Positions 34,145 to 44,806 of a stretch of 64,000 bases of DNA are shown in pieces. Below the pieces are notes generated by a model that worked only from the letters and a program-made list of their open reading frames with translations, was not told the DNA's origin and made no database searches. Position 1 is the stretch's first letter; every line of letters starts with the position of its first letter. The stretch comes from Allacma fusca (taxonomy: Eukaryota; Arthropoda; Collembola; Symphypleona; Sminthuridae). The translations under genes were made by a program, and so were the position numbers. Location of the stretch: assembly GCA_947179485.1 (NCBI GenBank), contig OX359246.1, positions 46,293,632-46,357,631 of the forward strand. The letters run 5' to 3'.

Positions 34145-36440
34145 CTAATGTCGTGGGGAAGGAGTACCTGAAAGTCAACAACGAGAATTAACAAACTAAT
34201 ATCTATTTAATTTGTATGCACAGTGAGAGTGAGAGTGAGAAAAAAAACTTACTGAAAACAGAAAACTCGATCTCCTCATCGGAACTGTCCCGGAGCGAGG
34301 GAAAATGTCGCGGTGATCCAGTTGAGGATGACAGTTGGTCTTCACTGAAGCTCTGCATGGCAATTTGCATTGGAGAAATTGGATCGGCACCTGTCCAACA
34401 ATATATTGTTTTTAATTATTAGTAAGTATAAAAATTGAGTATTATACTTACTATAGTGATTTGGTGCAGCACGTTCTTCCTCCCTAACTTCTGGATCAGG
34501 CTCAGCCCAGCCCCCTGTATGCATAAAAAAACGTTTTATCACAATAAATAAATATAAATGACAAAATGCTCTTACCATAATTGAGGTTATCCAGTCCTAG
34601 GACAGCTGAGTTTGATCGTCTATCTAGAGATTAGGAAAAATAATTAATTTTGTGTGTACTAAACTGTTGTACTTGGAATTTTAAAAAAAATGAACTTACA
34701 TTTTATATAGTAAAAAATAAATCCCAAGCTAACAATAAGAAGCAATACACCCAAAGCTGGAATTACAAATGCTTGCAAGTTAGTTAATAGCACAATGTTA
34801 ATAAGCAAAAAACAAATGGGCCCACTGTACTCATAGTTAATAAAAACTTACAGCTGATGACTCCGATATAGGAACCGGTCTTGATGGGATCTGGAGAAAC
34901 AGTTGTAGGGTCCATACATAGACCCTGATCAAGACCGGGAATCAAGCAATTCTGCCCCGGGTGAACTTCAATATAGATAAATCTTCCAATCTTGGAAGCA
35001 GTGTCCACACAAATAGCAGCAGTTCTGTACGCTTGGCCCCAGATACAGCTCTCCACACATTCCACACAGCAGTTTAAAGACGAACAGTTCACTAAAAAAG
35101 AAAATTAGAATAAAGTATAACTAAATTATAAAAAAGAAGTAAAAAACTTACCCATCTTGATGATGCTCCCTTCCAGTAGATAGAATGCAACAGTTGGTAA
35201 ACGGGAAGTATACGGCCAGTGATAAGTAACGAAATCATATATAGAGTGAGTTTTAATTTTCGTTGTATGTAATGCATAGTTGGGCATCTATATATGCATA
35301 CTATACTCACGTATAAGAAATGATTATGATCTGGAAAGAATTGTATGCTAAAAACCAGTGAACTAATTATAAGAATTTAATCGAAGAGATTTATTTTGAA
35401 TGAAAAAAATATGAGAGTTTATTTTGACCAGAAATCTGTTCAACCAACCTCAGTAAAGAATTGTCCTTTCAAGTTACAGCATAATAAGTGAAAATAAAGA
35501 GCTGAGTAAATATCATGGAGAAAATTCCAAAGGAAAAAAACATCGTGATCATTCACCAATCGGACCGTCGTCCGCTACAAATTTATGGTAAGGAACAATT
35601 AATTATTTAGCAAAGCAAGTAAAATTTTGCGAGGCCTTTTAAAGTAAGCAAAAGGGCTGGCCGAATTATAACGCTCCAAAGCCTCCGTTGTTTTGTTATA
35701 AGCAGAGAGCTGCTTAATAAGAAAATAGGTTCTGTACATACTCCTCCACATCCTAGCCTCAGTTTCTATAAACATTCAGTATTTTACAGTATATCATATT
35801 ATTTTTTAGAAGTAACAAATTATAGTCTCTAAAGAGTACGTATCACAAACCTTTACCCAGTGTAGACAAAACAAGTGCTGGCTTTGTCGCCTGTGTTGAG
35901 ACAGCAGGGTCTTGAAAGAAATAGGATGAGCTCATGTATATATCCTCTGCTGTCTCCTTCGTGGTAATTACAGCTGACTCCTCCGTTGTTGTCTCAATGG
36001 ATGTATGGTTGATGGTAGTTTCCTCAGTAGAATTAAACAGCTCCATAGTCTGGGATATGTCACTTGAGGTAGGAGTAATTGTTGTAGCCTGTTTCTCGTT
36101 CTGGACTGCAACAATAGTCTTGATGGAGTATACTATGATTAAAAATGAATATGTTGGAAGTAATGTCACAAATGCAGCCTGAGAATGTATTTCCAGTAAA
36201 GTAAATTCTAAAGTTATTACTTTTAAATCTTTGAATGATATTATTCAATTTGTCACAGTCCTGTTTAGTATTCGCTTCAAATTGTTTGTACGCTGGAATA
36301 ACAGCTCCAGTCTGAACGCAAAATGCAGATTTTTGCACAGTTATAATAAATTTGTCACCAGTTTTTACGCAATTTGAGCAAATATTTTGCCCATTAGACA
36401 GGGCGACTAGCGACAGCAGCGTAAAAATAATTGCGTACAT
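34145..36440 (-). CDS. Multi-exon type I membrane protein, Polinton cargo, family unknown
   Basis: I do not recognise the family. Exons that join in phase with GT-AG sites: 36221-36440, 35857-36105, 34852-35091, 34700-34756, about 34583-34622, 34451-34515, 34248-34391, and a last one stopping at 34145. The start at 36440 gives a signal peptide (MYAIIFTLLSLVALSNGQ). A Cys-containing segment (ICSNCVKTGD), a Thr/Ser-rich mucin-like stalk, a second Cys-rich module (NCSSLNCCVECVESC) and a transmembrane helix (LGVLLLIVSLGFIFYYIK) follow. The rest is an acidic/serine cytoplasmic tail ending STPSPRH. About 340 residues, no break seen. An alternative first exon near 35150-35287 (ATG at 35287) also splices in frame. 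The structure suggests a captured host cell-surface gene, but this is inference. Confidence 0.55.
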
Positions 36441-38719
36441 GAATGTCTGACTCTGAACAAATGGATCAGATTTCTTGAGAAGATTATCTTTATAACTATT
36501 AGTCAATTATAGTTTTATCCAAACATAATATCCGTCATATATGTACATACATGTGATTTTATCTAAATAGGTAGTTTGCTTGTTATAACACTGGTATAAA
36601 ATTTTGCACATAGACAAATGAAGATATCAGCGTACATTCTAATTTCCAGTGGAGGTCTCAAACGGCTGAAGTACAACGATTAGTTTTGCTATATGCTAGA
36701 TAATAATGATTCGGAAGTTTTATATGTATGTTATATTGACCTTAATTTATGGCTCAGTATAGGATTCCTAAAATCAGAGTGTTGAGGCTTGAATAATCCA
36801 AGGTGAATTCTGGTTGAGGAAGAATATGAGTTGTATGAAGTTGGATTATTGCAAGGGGAAAATTCTGGCATTGTTATTAAATTGGGATACCAATTTGAGT
36901 ATGAGTTTCTTGGATGTGGTGGGGGATCTTAACAGTTATTGGAATGATTGTTAAAATCCTGCAAAAATATGTCGTAAATAAGACGGTGGATTTATAATTG
37001 ATGTCAAATTCATATGGGATTCAGAACAAGGTTGGATGAACAATTGGATTGTTACCATGTCGAAGTAATTAGTTTGAAAAACTCGCAATTATGTACTTAA
37101 TCATCCTTGTATTTGATTTCTATTGATGGCTTCAAAGAATAAATTAGTCTTATCAGTCAATACAGTTGAGCAAAAATAGAGGCAATAAATTAAATTAATT
37201 AATAACGTTACACTTTGCGTATCAAGTCCATTGTTGTCGGAGCTGAAGGGAAAAACGAAAATATTTCAAGGATTTATGTATATAGAATAGACGCGTCATA
37301 AGAGATTTATAATAATTTATTTACTTCCTGTAAGGTACGAATTGGAAATAAGTATTTATAATTTTATATGTTCGGTGCAACGTACAGACACTTTTTATTA
37401 CTTTTATTCTAACGTTTTCTTTACTATAGTAGTTCCATTCACCATAAATTGTTTCCAGATAGTTATTTAAAAGTATTATTAAAATTGGTACATCTTAAAA
37501 AGCTAATAACAGGAAATACCTACATGCAAGTTTTTAGAACAGTAAATGGGTACAACATGCATCGAATCATAAACGAGCTTAGCATGCTAAGTGGGTAAAA
37601 TTTCCATTTCTCCATCATATGTCACTCAATAACTTGGATTTGAGTATGGGAGTTTCCTAAAGAGGGGACAATTGTGAGGGTTGCATCTTCGGACTCCATA
37701 GTAACTGGTGTGACTGTGGAGAGTGCCCTTGGTGGTAAGACCGAAGAAAATGTATTATTAAAACCGTCGACAGAAGCTGAGGGTCGCCAAGATGTCATGG
37801 CACTCTAATTTCACGCATATGTAGTCCAACCACTCCTTCCCTCACTTCATGACAATATCTGAAGCAATCTGAAAGAATCGAATAAGTGTATGTTCAGTTT
37901 ACTAAACAATTGTGTCTTAATAACCTAGGTTACTCGGGTGAATTCAGTACGCAGATTACGAGTACGAAAGAATTTTGCCTCAGAAACGTATAGTAACAGA
38001 GATATGTGAGGTCAAAGATAAACTTCTGCTGTTCGTTACGAATTACAGTGCCTCCACATAAGTATAGTTAACCCTCACTACGAGCACCGCCACAGAGAAA
38101 AAAATATTTTGGGGTTCTTAAAATAATAAAAATTGACATGGTGGATTCTGAATTGCCAAATATTTTGAACCCAAGGAGAAATCCTCAAGAGGTCTGTCAT
38201 TACAGTACTAACCTTTAATAACAATATGAATTTATTCCTGGCACTTGTCTTTTACTTAAAGTCGAGCTCATTTTGGAAATGAACAACTCCTATAATTAAT
38301 TCAGTATTGGAGGATTGTAGACTAATAATCTTCTTCAACCTTAAAACTCCCGAAACTCCGCTCCTCTAAGAAAAAATTCTTTCAGATTCGTAGTCCATTT
38401 AAGGAAGTTAACCTGTAAGTTTTTTTCTTCCAAAAACACAATTATTCATAGTAGTAAAAAATCTTTTAGATTAATCACATTAATAAAAAGAAATTAGATC
38501 TGAAAAAATAAATGGATCAAATATTGGAAATCATATCCCATGTCGTAAATGGTACCTCTAAGGTATCTTCCAACTGGTAACTAACTATTGGTCAGAATCC
38601 TGGACTTCGGAAGAGTTGCTTTTTTCTGGGGACTCAGAGTCTTGTCATACTCCTCACTCACGGATGAGCTCAATCCTAGGATTCTATACGAATATTGTTA
38701 TCTACAAAAATGTATGGAT
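36441..38719. other. Polinton cargo region, little coding evidence
   Basis: AT-rich with few open frames. The only gene-like text is a 58-codon minus-strand frame at 37622-37798 (MTSWRPSASVDGFNNTFSSV to HTQIQVIE), Ser/Thr/Val-rich with balanced codon use. It could be a small exon or gene; support is weak. Confidence 0.35.
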
Positions 38720-39706
38720 GATATATATATATAGCCTTGATTTGGTACCATCAACGTCAGCGAGTACAACCGGGTAGCAAACCTGGAAAGCACATTTGTT
38801 ATGAAATAATCTCCAGCATATGCGTTATGTTACATACTTTATAATAATTGGACTGGTAAACAATGAGTAAGTCAATTGACTTACAGGATCGAAATATTTA
38901 GGAAGCAACTTCGCCATGATACTTGCAGATTCCGCGGAAACTTCCGAGGGCTTGATGACAACACAATTACCAGCAGCAATGACCCCAATTAAGGGCTTAA
39001 AGGTTAATGTAAAAAGGTAATTCCAAGCTCCCAAAATCAAAACCAGTCCGTATGGTTCCCGAAGAATGTAACCACGGTCTAAGTCACCTAATACGTTGAT
39101 TGGCAAGTGTTCTTTAGATGCATATTCCTTCAAATGCTTCAATACTGATATCGCTTCGGCTTTGACGACTTCCAATTCATAAATTGTTCCTAAAGTAAAA
39201 AAAAATTAACAGGGATAAATATTCCTCAAACACGTACATCAGTAATCTCCTCAACTTGTTAACTCTTGAATTATTGGAACATCGTCTTACAGTCTATTTC
39301 TAAGTTCAATTTGACCTTGACTATTGTCCCATTTCATACAACAACATTTCAATTCTCGATAATTTCCAACAATAATTGAAAAAATAAAGTCACTATTTAT
39401 ACCTGTATCTCTTCAATTCACAAATCACACACAAAGCTTCAAGTTTTGCCTTCCAAAGATCCTTGTGCAGAGCTTCCAAGATATCACCCTCATGCTCAAT
39501 AAGCAAACGCAAGAGACCTCTCAATTACGTCTCTCGAAAAGTTAAGTCACTAGTTTTCCTGAAGCAAACGCAGCCCGAGCAGCTTTTAAAATCTTCAAAT
39601 CAAATAAAAGGTTACATCAATTATCAATTACTCATCATTTCCTTCCCATTTTGATATCTTCAACAAACCCACAAAAATTGCTTACAAGCTCCTGTGTTCC
39701 TGACAT
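38720..39706 (-). pseudogene. ALDH3-type aldehyde dehydrogenase pseudogene with introns
   Basis: Class 3 aldehyde dehydrogenase (NAD(P)-dependent oxidation of fatty aldehydes) in pieces. A short first exon starts at 39706 (MSGTQEL). The next segment, about 39430-39600, reads ILKAARAAFASGK, then stop codons and a frame change, then LRGLLRLLIEHEGDILEALH in another frame. The best segment, 38886-39190, has REPYGLVLILGAWNYLFTL and KPLIGVIAAGNCVVIKPSEV (cofactor-binding region). A last trace after an AG acceptor at about 38782 reads CYPVVLADVDGTKS, then loses similarity. The catalytic-Cys half of the enzyme is missing. Retained introns mean it was copied as DNA, not from mRNA. It lies inside the Polinton termini. 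Confidence 0.75.
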
Positions 39707-40893
39707 CTTCAAGCTCAAGGGCGCTAAAATAAGGAATTACTATCATTTAACCTCCAATACCTCCTTCGCTTCAACAAGCAACAACCCATCTGTGTAGGTA
39801 TATCTCAAATAAGTAAATAAGATATAAAAATACAAACAAGAACTTACCCTGAGTCAGTTTATTTTTCCTTCGCAAATGAAAGTTCTTCACGACTAATCCC
39901 CAATAGATGAAATACACCTGTACAGTCACAAACTCATGAAAATCCCCACATCATTCTTACCATTAAAAACTCGAACTAATTCCGACACATTTACAAAGAA
40001 TATTTGCATATGTTACTATTTAAGCATTTTTAGCATTTAAATACTCACGCTATTGTTCCCTCAAGATCAGGTGACAATCTCATAGAATTTCAGCGGTCCA
40101 ATTATTATTGTTTAATTGATTACACAAGGGACACGAATGGATGGTCCCCGGAGGTATCCAAGGCACTTTTTTAGTAGGCAAAATAAGTACGTATTCTTGT
40201 TGTCAACAGCGAATTTCCTACCAGTTTATAAACTCGGGTTAAATAAATAAAAAACTTAAATAAACTCTTTACTGTCAAACCTGCCAATCACATTATGACA
40301 TAAGCACTTGCACCACATAAACCGAATTAAAATGAATATTTTATGTATTCTAAACAACAGGACAATACCTTATAACTTTATTTAATATGAATACGCCTGA
40401 GCCTGACTTGTACAGTACTTACGTGTACAGCATGAAAAAAATTCTAGAACAATAATTTAATTTTGTCTCCAGAATTATTTACACAAGCCTTTTAGAGGTC
40501 TAAATTGTCGAAAATAATAATAGAACAGAAAATAAATAATTTAACAGGAAATACTACAATATGAGAGTACAGCCGCTTGACAACATCCACAAGCCAGAGC
40601 CAAAGATCCACAGCTCCTATCTCAAGACGAGCGATCTTGGAATATTGGATTTGACTGGCAATTCCTGTTCGTAACGTCAGCGTCCCAGCCCCATAGCCCC
40701 ATAATAGGACTACTACTAACATTTCTCCTATACCCTTACCCTCTTATTCACCACACAGAGCCCTATCTGGAATGTTTACACAACAGACTATTCCTATCCC
40801 TTTTTGCGTAATAAACTCAAGTCCTATTAGCTATATGCTTGTCCAGCGGAATAAAAATAATAGCAAAAATGTAGATGGAATGGAACAATACGT
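39707..40893. other. Polinton cargo region, no gene seen
   Basis: AT-rich. A hydrophobic minus-strand open frame at 40492-40722 has no recognised family and no splice support. Confidence 0.35.
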
Positions 40894-41108
40894 TAATTAT
40901 AAATTATATTTTTATAAAATTCATATTATTATTTTTTCCAATTTATTCTGGATACAATTTAGACTATACCTCTCGTATCCAATAATTAACCAGCAAACAC
41001 TTACAATCAGCTTGTTTGAAAGTATCACATACGAGTATTGTAAATTGTATCCAGAATAAATTGGAAAAAATAATAATATGAATTTTATAAAAATATAATT
41101 TATAATTA
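40894..41108. repeat. Perfect 68-bp inverted repeat with 79-bp spacer
   Basis: The 68 bases at 40894-40961 are exactly the reverse complement of 41041-41108. The arms are AT-rich and contain TTCTGGATACAATTTA on the left. Weaker complementarity continues in the spacer. It could fold as a long cruciform or hairpin RNA, or be a small foldback element inside the Polinton. Confidence 0.9.
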
Positions 41109-41978
41109 TTATAGTATAGGGAACATAGGAATAGGCTAATGTTTCCATGCCCTATATAGTCAAATGTAGACAGTTGTAAGTATCTATTTCTAGGTAGGGA
41201 TATATGCCGAAGCGATTATACAAAACATGTACTTAGTTCTGTATGAATAATATTTTGAATGGGAAATCTCAGGTGTCCCAGCAGTTGCCTGATCTAACGT
41301 TTACAAATCATGTGTGGCGAAAACTTTCATTTAGTATGACAGTACTGTTAAAAACATTATGCATTCAGAATATATTGAGTTAAAAGCCTGCACCCTTCAT
41401 AAATTTGAGTATGTATATACTTCATAAATATTCACCTTTTAATAACAAGAAGCTAATAATATAAGTCACGTTACAGAATTGAAACTATGAGAATGTAGAA
41501 CAAACTGGAAAATTTCGGAACTAAGAGCGTCTTTATGATTACAGTAACAATATATCTTTGATAATGAAATATGAATAATTTAATATTGTCTTTAAAATTG
41601 AGTATTACATGAGATATTTAACCGCATGACATTGTCAGCAGCAGTTCAACTGTCTTAAAATGTAATGAGAGATAAATATTTTAAGGACTTCTCGTTTGCA
41701 TTCTAAATTTCAAAATTCGTTAATTTGTTGCTAATAGATTTTACTTGGGAAGCAGAGGAACTGTAACCATAAGCTAAATATATTATTTTTTCAATTTTCA
41801 GTGAAGCAAGAGCATGACCGAAATAAGAAGTGTATGATTGAGATGAGAGACCAGGAGTTGACAGTATACTTCAGTTCAGCAAAGAGCTCCAAGAATACTG
41901 ATAAAATGTACATTTTTTAAATTACTAGCATATCATTTTAGTAAAGTTAGCTTATATTAACCGAAAAAATTGTTTTAG
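41109..41978. other. Polinton spacer with a possible exon at about 41805-41907
   Basis: Mostly non-coding. A segment after TTTTCAG at about 41803 is open (KQEHDRNKKCMIEMRDQELT) up to about 41907, but I could not join it in phase to the next exon with a standard donor. Confidence 0.3.
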
Positions 41979-42488
41979 TTGAGATTGAACTCCCGGAAGA
42001 CAGATGGTATGCTGTTGTAGACAGACGTTTCGGAATAACACACAATTATTCCGGATTTGATGAACCAACCGAAGAGGACATGTCGTTTATCAACGACTTC
42101 ATATCAGATTGTGACGTGAAGCCATTTGTAAGTTTTTTTTGTTATACATGCGTAAATCAATAACAACCTTACTTAATATTGATTATAGGATTACGGTTGG
42201 TGTAGTCTCGGAGGTCATTCAACAATGTTACGAGAAGGCGTTTGCTTAGCATGCTCTAATGTGAGTATGGTTGCTTATTTTTGTTGAATTTATAATTCCA
42301 AATTTGTTTATCTATTTATTTATTTGTAGCCTGCTTCTACTGCAAATGTTGCTGCTGTGGTCGAAGAACAAGCTGCAGTAAAACAAGAAACGGGATCTGC
42401 TGAGGAACAACTGGATCCTAAAAATGATCCAAAACTCAAATTGAATGTGGAGGTGGTTTTAAAAAAACTACGCATTATAACCGAATAA
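41979..42488 (+). CDS. Spliced Polinton gene of unknown function
   Basis: Three exons, 41979-42127, 42189-42260 and 42330-42488, are separated by 61- and 69-base GT-AG introns and stay in one frame. The product contains DRWYAVVDRRFGITHNYSGF, acidic EPTEEDMSFINDF, a Cys pair block (CSLGGHSTMLREGVCLAC) and a charged C-terminus (VEVVLKKLRIITE). The true start lies upstream, perhaps in the exon candidate near 41805. No family is recognised. It precedes the BIR gene on the same strand. Confidence 0.5.
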
Positions 42489-42825
42489 TAAGCGAAGTTT
42501 TACTTATGTACACATGTAGAAAAGAACAATTGTCTTAAAAAGCTGTAGTTCAACTGACATACATGAATATAAAATTGACATAAAGATAGTAAATGTCACT
42601 GGTAAGACATTTTCGCTCTATTTCTACGTGTAATCAATAAATAAGACAGCTTCCAGAAACGTATGTAACATTTATTTACATATGAGTAGAGTATATTTAC
42701 AGCTTCGGGAAAGAGTAGATAAGCATATACATACAGGTATTACTCGAAGAAACTTATAAACGTTTAGAAGTAAGGATCAGCTGTGTGAATACAGCACACG
42801 ATCAGTCATAGACAAGTTATAAAAC

Positions 42826-43189
42826 ATGGAGCAACAACTTCGTCTGTTTCGCACGACAATGCTTAGTGAATTTGCGCGGCTTGGAACGTTCTACGCTTTT
42901 AAATCGTGGCCAATAACGTTTATAAGTCCAAAAGACTTGGCTGATAACGGATTTTTTTTACACACAAGTACTAGATAGAGTTCAGTGTGTATACTGCATG
43001 GGAATATTAGGTGATTGGGTGCCGGGAGATAACCCTAGTGTAGAACATAAAAGATTTTTTTATACTTGTCCTTTTGTACTTGGAGAAAAGTGGATTGGAA
43101 ATTTCAAAATTGAAAATCCAAGAGCAAACTTTGGAAATATTATTGGTGGTGACTATCAAGAAAGAGATTCTGGTTACGACTCTGAATAA
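42826..43189 (+). pseudogene. BIR-domain (inhibitor-of-apoptosis-like) protein, frameshifted
   Basis: Single BIR zinc domain: RLGTFYAFKSWP at the start, then the QCVYCMGILGDWVPGDNP and EHKRFFYTCPF blocks carrying the Cys-Cys-His-Cys zinc ligands. The start ATG at 42826 gives MEQQLRLF. A run of eight T at 42952-42959 puts the two halves in different frames, so the second half opens separately near 42998. The C-terminal tail is acidic (RDSGYDSE). BIR proteins of large DNA viruses block host cell death, and a similar role in the original element is inferred. The break may be real or a homopolymer assembly error. Confidence 0.8.
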
Positions 43190-43191
43190 AT

Positions 43192-43597
43192 ATGCTGATT
43201 CTTATTCTTGTGTTAATTGTGTCATTGGCAGAATCAACAAAATGCGAAAAATTTATAACTGCGTCATGTGAAATTTGTGTTGTGAAATTGTGAAAATAAA
43301 TTGCCATATTATAAATCAGTATATGAAATACCACCTTTAGATTATCTGTGCACAGAAAAAGAAATACCTGTAGGATTTCTTGTATCAGTTTATGTTATTA
43401 ATAAGAAAGATTGTCAAGATGTATTTAGACGTAAGTCAAACAACACTAAAATTAATTACTGGATTCAGAATCATTTGTCTCGTAAAATAGATGATAATTA
43501 TTCAGAAATGTTTCGAACTGTTTTGGCCTTCACTATTTCGTTAATGCTTTATTTATGCAGTTGTTATGTTGACAAAATACGAATATTAATACAATGA
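43192..43597 (+). pseudogene. Small secreted/membrane protein of unknown family, apparently frameshifted
   Basis: A short frame starting at 43192 encodes a classic signal peptide (MLILILVLIVSLAESTKC) and ends after about 33 codons. A second frame, 43301-43597, lacks an ATG at its head and continues with PPLDYLCTEKEIPVGFLVSV to a hydrophobic C-terminal segment (TVLAFTISLMLYLCS). The most economical reading is one small protein with signal peptide, ectodomain and membrane anchor, broken near 43275-43300. They could instead be two unrelated frames. Confidence 0.4.
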
Positions 43598-43840
43598 TAT
43601 GTTAAACAATGTAGAAAATATGTGATCTGAAAAACAATTGTCCATAATAATTATTTGTATGAAAAGTGAGATACGCACAAATAAATTGGTTGCCAATGTT
43701 TATTGAAGAACAATAGAAGTGTTTTCGATTCATAAAGTCAAATTTAGAGCAGAGATAGATTTGTTAGGTAATTAGATGTGCTTAGAAAATCAGATAAAAG
43801 ACATAATTTTTGTTTCATAATGTGTTCATATTTGTAATAA
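43598..43840. other. Short Polinton spacer, convergent gene ends
   Basis: AT-rich spacer between plus-strand and minus-strand gene ends. No feature seen. Confidence 0.4.
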
Positions 43841-44661
43841 TTAGAAGTTGATTGAAGCTTGTTTTGGGTAAGCTTGAATTTCGTTCTGGATCTCTGTGAG
43901 GCAGCGAATCAATGCAGGGATTGCGTCTGCTTGGATAGCCAATCGTTTGTGGAAGGTGATGTCCCCGTTGACCTGACGAAGCTTTAAGAAGTGGAGGTAG
44001 TGTCCGAATCTAAATAAAAAATGACAATTATAATTCGAATTTTGGATAATAACATAAAATCCGTGAAGTTGCTAACCTTTCAGTCCGAGATCGGCGAACA
44101 CACAAATCTAAGATCCGATAGCTATAATTCGAATGGAAAAACTGATCACTGTCTGTCTCGTTGTTAGCATGATCTTTACCTATAGCTGATTGCAACGGAC
44201 GTGCAAACGGATTACCCAACGGGTTTGACCTGGTGCTGTTTATGGATTCCCACTGCATTCGACCTTTCATTGCGGCACGAACAATAGGATCATCAGCGTC
44301 CGCAGGCTATAGAAAATCTTTCAATTATTTCTATCTTTAAAATTGTAATGAAAATTAAATACCTTTGCAGCTGTCCAATTGTACTCTGTTGTTTTTGCTC
44401 GCTTCACTGTTCCCGAGGTTCCAGCAATTGGTCTTTTCCTCGCAGTGGCTGCTTTCCTATTATCGCTTTCCTTCACGACTTCGTCGACTGAGAGCTCTCT
44501 CATGTCATCCTCAAAATCGTAGTCGTCAATCAATTGAGAGCAGATTTCATGACTCGTATCAGGCATGGGTTTAGAGAACGTTTCTGCAAAATATAAGTAA
44601 ATTAAATTCGAATAATAATAATTTCAAAAACTTGAATTAACTTACGTTTCTTTCCGGACAT
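43841..44661 (-). CDS. Four-exon Polinton gene, possible nucleic-acid-binding protein
   Basis: Exons 44646-44661 (only 16 bases, MSGKK), 44363-44583, 44077-44306 and 43841-44009 join in one frame with GT-AG sites, giving about 210 residues. The N-terminal half is acidic, then Lys/Arg-rich (KAATARKRPIAG, VKRAKTTEYNW). The C-terminal half, SYRILDLCVRRSRTERFGH then QVNGDITFHKRLAIQADAI and ALIRCLTEIQNEI, alternates strands and ends in an amphipathic helix. This layout faintly recalls PC4-type ssDNA-binding domains, but no diagnostic motif confirms it. It is divergent from the polymerase gene (145 bp between starts), which fits an early replication role. Intact. Confidence 0.55.
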
Positions 44662-44806
44662 GATATAGCTGAGAGATTAGAATTCAGAGTGAAGTAGTAA
44701 GAGTCGTCAACAGTATTTATACGCTTGGGAGTCCTGGAACTTCTATATAAATTGACTGTAAATACTCATGCTACAACATTGCCACTTTGGAATTCAAAGA
44801 ATAAAC

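Noticed and set aside
40492..41148. Hydrophobic open frames on both strands
   Set aside because: Low-complexity AT-rich sequence around the 68-bp inverted repeat; no family resemblance or splice support.
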